A stretch of DNA of 64,000 nucleotides from Chloroflexota bacterium. GTDB taxonomy: Bacteria > Chloroflexota > Anaerolineae > Anaerolineales > Anaerolineaceae. A program made the position numbers and the translations under genes. Of this stretch, positions 58,285 to 64,000 are shown one piece after another. The first letter of the stretch is position 1, and the number at the start of each line of letters is the position of its first letter. The stretch lies in assembly GCA_023434145.1 (NCBI GenBank), contig JAEYTI010000365.1, positions 5,611 through 69,610 on the forward strand, written 5' to 3'. Below the pieces are notes generated by a model, which was not told the origin of the DNA, did not search any database, and saw only the letters and a list, made by a program, of their open reading frames with translations.

Positions 58285-58682
58285 CCGCATTGTTTGTAAT
58301 CTAAGTTGATTACGTACATTTGTCAGGGTTTATTTGCATGAAATCATATATTGACTAGGAAGAGATTTTTATTGCGTGTCTAACTTCGCCTAACTTTCTT
58401 AAAGGATTCAACCTACTGATTCGAAGCGGAACGAGAGGAGGTCTATACGTACATATCGTGTTAATGTGTCTGGTGAAAAAGCAAATGTGCAGTTAGATTG
58501 TCCATATTGTACACTTTATTTGCACCCACTTGCACCACATTTTCATAAATCTTAACAAAAGGGAAGCATCACACTGGCCTCTTATTAGGGAGATCAGGTG
58601 TTCATATAACGCTACTTCTCACTTTTTATATCTTTAATTCTTATCGAAAATCGCACAGTTTTTAATCTATCAAAAGCGAATA
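58285..58682. other. AT-rich gap between the Tad operon and the CHAT cassette
   Basis: Contains the left member of the 56-bp direct repeat (58518). A short frame at 58440-58555 includes CPYC but lacks a start codon. No gene supported. Confidence 0.45.
58518..58573. repeat. Direct repeat, left copy
   Basis: ATTTGCACCCACTTGCA is exactly repeated at 63541; similarity extends to about 56 bp at roughly 70 percent. The repeats bracket the three-gene CHAT cassette. Confidence 0.7.
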
Positions 58683-61600
58683 TCACTTTCTATGCTTATG
58701 GCGCTTTCGTATCTTTTGGGGGGCCGCTTTATTTTTTCCTAGTTTAGAAAATAAATGCTGAAAGGCTGCTGTAATACCATTTGTATGGGCATCAGTTAGC
58801 AACTCCAGTCGGATACGGAATTTCTCCTCATTACCCTGATCGCCTGCATGGTTGGCTTTTGTTACCAACTGTTGAAGAAGTTTGATTGTAGAAATTTGTA
58901 GTAATACGCTTTTCTGACGTTCCATAACTTGGCGAGTTTCGGTCCAGTTATTCGTGTTCAAAAAATCTGTCAACGCTTCAAACTCATTGGGCGACATAGC
59001 AACTATCCTGTTTGGTTCATCATTTATATTGGAAAATTTTTTTAAATAAGGAGACATTTGCATAAAAAGTTGCTGATCATTAGTATTGTTCTCTTCTTGG
59101 CCACCTCTCATTTTATTTAGTACTTTAAGATAATCTTCCACGGTAAGGCCTCTTTCATCAGTTTCTAGATTATGGGTTTCAAATAATGTAATTGCTTTAT
59201 TAAGAAGAAAAACGGCTTCCGTAACATTTTTAGTGCTAAAAAATTTCATAGTCGCCAGTTCAAAGAGGGTATGGATTTCAGATGCGATCATACCTATCTG
59301 TTCATAAATTTGCAGCACCCGCTCCATAGTATCAATTGCAACTTCCATTTGACTTTCTCTATAATAGATTTCACTTAAGTTATGAAGAGTAGATGCTTCT
59401 CCTTCTAAGTTTTCAACTTCTCTTTCAATTGATAAGGCAAGTTCATAGTAATGTCGAGCCTTTTCAAGTTCATTATTATCAAAGAAGATGATACCAATAT
59501 TATTAAGTGTAGTGGCTTCTGATTTTCGATCTCCCATCTCTCTTTGGATATGAAGAGCGAGATTACAATAACGAACAGCATCATGAGTTTGTTTAAGTGA
59601 TTGGTAGGCAAGAGCAATATTTCCTAAAGATATTGCTTCACCGGGCTTATCGCCTATTTCCCTTCGAATTTTTAGAGCAGATTGATGGTATGTGAGTGCT
59701 TCTTTATATTGGCCCAAGTCATCATGAATCAATCCGATGTTATTAAAACTCGATGCCTCGCCTGCTCGATTCCCTTCTTTTTTCATAATATCGAGGACAT
59801 GGTGGAAATTGTGTAATGCTTCCCTTAACCTACCAGTACTTCTTAATATGTTACCTATGTTATTTAGGCTTACTCCTTCATCCTTCCGACTTCCTATTTT
59901 CTTTGCGATAGTCAGACCACGTTTATAATATTCAAGAGCCTTATTCAACTTTCCAAAATGTTCATATACCATCCCAAGGTTGTTGATGATAGATGCTTCT
60001 CCGATTAGGTTTTTTTCATTTTGAGCAATGGCTAAAGCGCTTTGTAGTAGTCGCAAGGCTCTATAAGGTTGGCCAGTAGATTGGTAGATCACCCCAATTT
60101 GATTGGAAGCACGCAATTCTAATTCTAGATCCTGCCCCTGGGCAATTTCTAACGCACTCTCCATGAGTGCAATTCCATTAGTCACTTTACCTAGACGAAT
60201 TAAGACCAATCCCCAAGATAACTGATACCATCCCAAATCTTCCTTAGGACAATATTCTAAGGCGCGCTCAAAATCCACCTCACATAAACGGGCAAGAAAA
60301 ATTGCTTCGGGGCCTAAATCCAAAACTAAAGAAAGGTTTTTTATAAAATTAGCATATATTTCCCCAAACTTTAATTGCAAGTTACTTAGGGGTTCATCGA
60401 CTGATAACACATGAAGAGCATAATTACGTATAGCTGGTTGTAACCTGTAATAAATAAAGCTATCTTGTAATGTTATTTCATTTCGCTGTAAAAGACTACG
60501 TTGATATAAGCTTAAGAGTTGCTTCGGTAAAACCGATTCTTCCACTTTTGAATCCGAATCTAGCAAAGCCACGGCGATATTTGGTAAAAAAGCAGCGTGG
60601 AAAATAGTAAGTCGAGTCAACAAATCCCTTAATTTTGGATCAAGAGTGCGAGTGCTGTAATCTATAGCAGCAAAAAGTCTGCGATGACGGTGTTGAAAAC
60701 TTTTATACTTATTTTCTGCTTTTGATAATGTCTCATCAAGACCAAGTATAAAATCGTTTATTGAAGTTGATTGTTCATTAAATGAAATTCCCAATAGTAT
60801 TAGGGAAAGTGGGTGGCCATCTACCTTTACACTCAATTTACATGCAAGATCAAAGCTTATTTCTTTATAGCGTTCGGGAACTTGCTGAATGAAGAGCTTT
60901 GCACCTTGTTCTGAAAGCAGCCCATCAAGCTCAAGACGCTCTTCTCCCGGCCAATCAAGCGTCCATCGAGAGGTAATTAGAAGAGTGGTCTGGGTGGCAG
61001 ACAAGCTTTCACGAAGAAAGCCGGCTAATAAAACAGCTTCTTCACTACCTGCTTGCACTTTTTCAATGAGAGTTTCAGCATTATCGACCAACAACAGCAT
61101 AGGCAGCCTGTTGAGCTTAAAAATCACTGCTCGTTCCAGTGCCTGTGGTTCGATAAATTCTCGGGTAGAAAGGCCGAGGAATTGAGCCAACCGTAAAACG
61201 AAATCATCTTTACTCATTAGTGATTCTAATGAGACCGCCAATACTCCGCCCGACCAGGCCCATACGCAGCGTTCGGCAATTTGACGTGCCAATGCGGTCT
61301 TACCCTGCCCGCCAGCTCCGTGTATCGTCACTAATCGCGGACGTACCTCTCCTGTTAATTTTTGGATAAGGTCCTTCTGCTCAGTAATGCGTCCCAGAAA
61401 AGTAGCCTCTACAGCAGGTAGATCAAATAAGTCCATCGGCATGGTAAGGTCATGGATAACTGATGAACTATCCTGCGGCACAAATCCACAGGCAGGCTCG
61501 GTCAAGCTAGTATAAATGACTGGCACGCCCATTGCCCATGACCGTTGACTCTGACGGGCCAGGCTTCGCCGGGCCTGGAACATGGCTTTTTCCACTGGCG

Positions 61601-62471
61601 TTCCACTCGACAGTTCTTCGTACAGCCGGCGGGTGAAAATCAGTGCATCCTCTTCGACAACCGAGACGCGCATGCCAATTGCATATGGGATCGCCTGGCC
61701 TACCAATGCCCTAGCTAGGTTGTGCATCCCGGTCTCGCCTGGTGTCGCGCTGACACAGGCGCTCAACACTGCCAGGAAGGTAGTTCCGTCTAATTCAGTT
61801 ACATAGTCATGCGCGCTGACCGGCTGCAGCCCGCCCCGGTGGTCCTCAAAGAGGAGCACCGCCCCTTGCCGCCCCTGGACGCCGTGCCCGGTGAAATGCA
61901 CTACACGTTGGCTCTGGTTGGCAAGACGCTTGCGTAGCGCATCCTGCGTGGCTGGGCGCACGCGCTCTAGCTTAATGCCGCGGCCTGCCTCACGCACTAC
62001 CCCTTCCAGCCGCTTCCACTCGGCCTCCACATGCAGCGGCGCCACATGCTCATCCAGAGGATTTGCATGCACGGCGACAATCTGCAGGCCCTGGTTCAGC
62101 GGCGCAGGCGCCTGCCGCTGCTCAGCCGGCAGAGCACGCGTGATGGGTAGGTCCAGCGCCAGGAAACCTTCCGGGCGGTAAAGGTACTCCCAGGCGATGG
62201 CATCAACGGTGGTTTCGGCTGTTACTAGCCACAGCCGCCGGTCGGAACGGGTCAGCTCCTGCTGCAGCACCTCCGCTGCCAGCGAGCCCGACCGGAAGAG
62301 GGCAGCAAATAGTGCAGCCCCATAGTCGGTGGGATCTTCGAGCGGCTGCGGCAGTCGCCCAGATTCATCCTTACCGGGAATCACCGTCAACAATGGAAAT
62401 TGGTGCGATACTTTGCTGTTGACCAACACTTCCACATCCTGGCCGGACTTGAGTGTGAGGGTAATTTCCAT
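58683..62471 (-). CDS. CHAT peptidase-NTPase-TPR signalling protein
   Basis: 1262 aa from ATG 62471 (GAAGGA upstream). N-terminal CHAT caspase-like protease with catalytic His (VVHFTGHG, His-196) and Cys (VLSACVSA, Cys-239). Then an NB-ARC/STAND-type NTPase with Walker A HGAGGQGKT at ~384-392 and MLLLVDNAE Walker B. The C-terminal ~450 residues are tandem TPR/TPR-like repeats of ~40 aa (for example NLGMVYEHFGKLNKALEYYKRGL and NNIGNILRSTGRLREALHNF) followed by a basic end. Such STAND proteins sense a trigger with the repeats and activate the protease. It is co-transcribed with two small genes upstream. Confidence 0.9.
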   Translation of the reverse strand: MEITLTLKSGQDVEVLVNSKVSHQFPLLTVIPGKDESGRLPQPLEDPTDYGAALFAALFRSGSLAAEVLQQELTRSDRRLWLVTAETTVDAIAWEYLYRPEGFLALDLPITRALPAEQRQAPAPLNQGLQIVAVHANPLDEHVAPLHVEAEWKRLEGVVREAGRGIKLERVRPATQDALRKRLANQSQRVVHFTGHGVQGRQGAVLLFEDHRGGLQPVSAHDYVTELDGTTFLAVLSACVSATPGETGMHNLARALVGQAIPYAIGMRVSVVEEDALIFTRRLYEELSSGTPVEKAMFQARRSLARQSQRSWAMGVPVIYTSLTEPACGFVPQDSSSVIHDLTMPMDLFDLPAVEATFLGRITEQKDLIQKLTGEVRPRLVTIHGAGGQGKTALARQIAERCVWAWSGGVLAVSLESLMSKDDFVLRLAQFLGLSTREFIEPQALERAVIFKLNRLPMLLLVDNAETLIEKVQAGSEEAVLLAGFLRESLSATQTTLLITSRWTLDWPGEERLELDGLLSEQGAKLFIQQVPERYKEISFDLACKLSVKVDGHPLSLILLGISFNEQSTSINDFILGLDETLSKAENKYKSFQHRHRRLFAAIDYSTRTLDPKLRDLLTRLTIFHAAFLPNIAVALLDSDSKVEESVLPKQLLSLYQRSLLQRNEITLQDSFIYYRLQPAIRNYALHVLSVDEPLSNLQLKFGEIYANFIKNLSLVLDLGPEAIFLARLCEVDFERALEYCPKEDLGWYQLSWGLVLIRLGKVTNGIALMESALEIAQGQDLELELRASNQIGVIYQSTGQPYRALRLLQSALAIAQNEKNLIGEASIINNLGMVYEHFGKLNKALEYYKRGLTIAKKIGSRKDEGVSLNNIGNILRSTGRLREALHNFHHVLDIMKKEGNRAGEASSFNNIGLIHDDLGQYKEALTYHQSALKIRREIGDKPGEAISLGNIALAYQSLKQTHDAVRYCNLALHIQREMGDRKSEATTLNNIGIIFFDNNELEKARHYYELALSIEREVENLEGEASTLHNLSEIYYRESQMEVAIDTMERVLQIYEQIGMIASEIHTLFELATMKFFSTKNVTEAVFLLNKAITLFETHNLETDERGLTVEDYLKVLNKMRGGQEENNTNDQQLFMQMSPYLKKFSNINDEPNRIVAMSPNEFEALTDFLNTNNWTETRQVMERQKSVLLQISTIKLLQQLVTKANHAGDQGNEEKFRIRLELLTDAHTNGITAAFQHLFSKLGKNKAAPQKIRKRHKHRK

Positions 62472-62481
62472 TGGAAATCCT

Positions 62482-62940
62482 TCAGGCGGCAAACACGATA
62501 GACAGGATCAGGGCAGCCAGGCTGAGGCAGCTCAGTCCAAATAGCCAGCTTCCAGCGCGGAACCAACTGTATTTGAGGTCCAACGCCCGGTTGAATTCAC
62601 ATTGCATTTCGCGAATCAGGTTGCCATCTCGCCGGGTGAACCGCCGCGGCTGGATCACTTTGAGCCCAGCGCCGGTTGAGGACAACAGCAGCAGCAGCGT
62701 TATGCTTATCAGGATCTGCGCGGGAGGGTTATCGTCCAGGTAAGCAGGGGGAAACTTGTCTCCAAAGGCTGAAAGCGCAAATAGCAGGCCAAGCAGAGTG
62801 GTTGAAAGCTCAATTATACGCTTGCCGGCCTCGTTAAGAAACTCCAACTGCTTCTTCTCAACTTCATCAAAGAAGGTCACTAGGCGATCTTGTTCACTAG
62901 TGGGGAGCTTGCCAGTAATCGGCTGTGGCTGCGTGTTCAT
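62482..62940 (-). CDS. Two-membrane-segment protein of the CHAT cassette
   Basis: 152 aa. Membrane segments at about residues 45-65 (IELSTTLLGLLFALSAF) and 75-100 (AQILISITLLLLLSSTGAGL), with a third near the C-terminus. Short N-terminal soluble part. ATGA overlap with the gene above shows coupling. Could be the membrane effector that the CHAT protease cleaves, or its regulator; neither is shown. Confidence 0.65.
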   Translation of the reverse strand: MNTQPQPITGKLPTSEQDRLVTFFDEVEKKQLEFLNEAGKRIIELSTTLLGLLFALSAFGDKFPPAYLDDNPPAQILISITLLLLLSSTGAGLKVIQPRRFTRRDGNLIREMQCEFNRALDLKYSWFRAGSWLFGLSCLSLAALILSIVFAA

Positions 62941-63548
62941 TTGTAACCCTCTAGGTCCACTTCGGCAGTCAGGGCTTTGCCGCAGTGGGTACAGTGGAGA
63001 TAGAGCGTATCTAGCGGATGCTCCATAGTCGCCGCCATAAAGATCGGACGCTCTTTGACCGCCTTACGTTTGTCAAAGTAGCAGATACGCTGGCAGTGCG
63101 GGCAGCTGACGGCGAAAATATGCTTGCGGTCCGGGTTGATGAGCGGGGTGTTCGGATTCAGAAAGTGATCCAGTACTGACTGCGCCAGCGTGCGCATATT
63201 ACCGATTTCATCATTCTGAGCACGGTCTTCTAGCAAGGCCCGGGCATCCGCGCGGTAGTCTGGTTCTTGCATCTTTTGGGCGAGGATTAGAATCGCTTTC
63301 CTTCGTTCGCGGATATAAGGGTGTTTACATAGCTCTCGCAGTTCGTCCATATCTATAATCATCTTGTCCTCCAAGGTGTACGTCACACGTTCAACAATCT
63401 CTGTCCAGACCGGTCGTAGTTCTTCTGGTACAAATTCTTTTAAGCTGTAGGGTGCATCTCCCAACAGCCACAGTTGAATGGCGCAGACCAGCCGGTTGAT
63501 TGCATCATTCTCTTTGGGCCGGCTGGCCACTTTCCACCTCATTTGCAC
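62937..63548 (-). CDS. Zinc-ribbon unknown protein of the CHAT cassette
   Basis: 203 aa. C-terminal zinc ribbon formed by SCPHCQRI and HCTHCGKAL, preceded by an unrecognised helical domain (INRLVCAIQLWLLGDAPYSL, DELRELCKHPYIRERRKAILILAQ). GTG 63548 or ATG 63542 may be the start; neither has a good ribosome site and both lie inside the direct-repeat copy. First gene of the cassette, ATGA overlap with the next. Confidence 0.65.
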   Translation of the reverse strand: MQMRWKVASRPKENDAINRLVCAIQLWLLGDAPYSLKEFVPEELRPVWTEIVERVTYTLEDKMIIDMDELRELCKHPYIRERRKAILILAQKMQEPDYRADARALLEDRAQNDEIGNMRTLAQSVLDHFLNPNTPLINPDRKHIFAVSCPHCQRICYFDKRKAVKERPIFMAATMEHPLDTLYLHCTHCGKALTAEVDLEGYK

Positions 63549-63596
63549 CCACTTGCATCATCTAAAATCGAATGTTAAAGAAAGGGGAGCAGCACT
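63541..63596. repeat. Direct repeat, right copy
   Basis: Starts with ATTTGCACCCACTTGCA, identical to 58518; lies over the 5' end of the zinc-ribbon gene and its upstream region. Confidence 0.7.
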
Positions 63597-63949
63597 TTAG
63601 CCAAGATCCAGTAGGTAGCCGATTTTTATAATTTCCTCTACGACCTGCTGTTGATTTGACGAAAAGGATGATAATGAATTTTACACGAATTTGTCATCAA
63701 AAACAGCGGACCTTGTTTATTGTACTCAAAAGAATCCCATGAATTGCATTTATACTGATGACCCTTGTTTTCTATATGTTGGTTTATCAAAAGCGGTGAT
63801 GGTCAAAGCACAGCGGTAGTCACTTGTTTACTTTTGCTGGCTGTAGTGTTCCCTATGGTAGTACGAATTGTCGAAAAGATAGCGCAAGATTTTTTCTGTA
63901 AATTCTTTCAGGATATCCCGTTGGTTTCTTAAGGTTCAAGTTGCAAGAG
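63597..63949. other. AT-rich gap at the right edge
   Basis: About 350 bp without a supported gene; a promoter for the cassette could lie here, but no clear box pair was found. Confidence 0.35.
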
Positions 63950-63997
63950 GGCTGTGGATATGTGGACGGGACTTGCACCGCCCACATATCCACAGCC
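63950..63997. other. Perfect 16-bp inverted repeat at the right edge
   Basis: GGCTGTGGATATGTGG pairs with CCACATATCCACAGCC around a 16-nt loop ACGGGACTTGCACCGC. It is cut by the window edge, so it cannot be seen whether a T-run follows. Could be a terminator or the end of a repeat. Confidence 0.55.
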
Positions 63998-64000
63998 AAG

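Noticed and set aside
58440..58555. Short plus-strand frame with a CPYC motif
   Set aside because: No start codon and too short; overlaps the left direct repeat.
1..64000. tRNA, rRNA, integrase, relaxase or replication origin
   Set aside because: None recognised on either strand by eye; a covariance or profile search would be needed to exclude a tRNA or a divergent relaxase.

Overview
The window most likely comes from a Chloroflexota bacterium (Anaerolineae-like). This is inferred from protein style: Thr/Pro-rich spacers, zinc-ribbon membrane proteins, Tad-type secretion genes, and a GC-rich core with AT-rich insertions. There is no rRNA, tRNA or housekeeping gene to prove it. The content is almost entirely accessory DNA: the end of a BREX defence island, a DNA-processing and secretion block that looks like an integrative or extrachromosomal mobile element, a large signalling/ATPase cassette, two insertion sequences, and a CHAT-NTPase-TPR cassette.

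Region by region. 1-7.8 kb, plus strand: the 3' part of pglZ, then brxL whose C-terminus is a phospholipase-D-like MIT_C-type domain, then four tandem paralogues sharing an N-terminal restriction-nuclease-like domain but carrying different accessory domains. 7.8-20.2 kb, mostly minus strand: a methyltransferase-helicase fusion, a sliding clamp (DnaN), RadC, SSB, a SWIM-Rad52-type annealing protein and an OB-fold-like protein, with several small unknown genes. 20.2-21.5 kb: an intact IS4-family element with an 8-bp target duplication. 22-34.9 kb: two divergent operons. The minus-strand one encodes vWA, PP2C phosphatase, Ser/Thr kinase, a zinc-finger membrane protein and a TolB-like propeller. 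The plus-strand one encodes a zinc-ribbon lipoprotein, a zinc-ribbon membrane protein, a HerA-like ATPase, a 58-aa protein, a papain-like peptidase and a partner. 35-39.3 kb: a transposase remnant, an ISAs1-type element with a frameshifted transposase, a membrane protein, a secreted nuclease lipoprotein and an HD-GYP-type protein. 39.4-58.3 kb, minus strand: a long operon combining a VirB4/TraC-like ATPase with a full Tad pilus set (CpaB, TadZ, TadA, TadB, TadC, prepilin peptidase, Flp pilin, TadE, TadG) and a 1001-aa repeat surface protein. 58.5-63.6 kb: a three-gene CHAT/NTPase/TPR cassette between degenerate 56-bp direct repeats.

How it works together (inference). The 7.8-20 kb and 39-58 kb blocks share a conserved upstream motif (ACGAT - 12/13 nt - ACGAT plus a downstream CAGGGCAG-type stretch and hairpin) at four operon starts. 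They also share a frequent ACAAGGAG ribosome-binding site, so they probably form one regulon of one mobile element: replication/recombination plus a Tad-derived transfer or adhesion apparatus. No integrase, relaxase or origin is visible, so its boundaries and mobility are unproven. The 22-35 kb cassette is the best candidate for an undescribed system. It is a TerY-P-like vWA/phosphatase/kinase triad facing a HerA ATPase and a peptidase, and four proteins from both operons share a short Ser/Thr-x-Leu-Arg motif in disordered tails, which could be the kinase target or a docking site.
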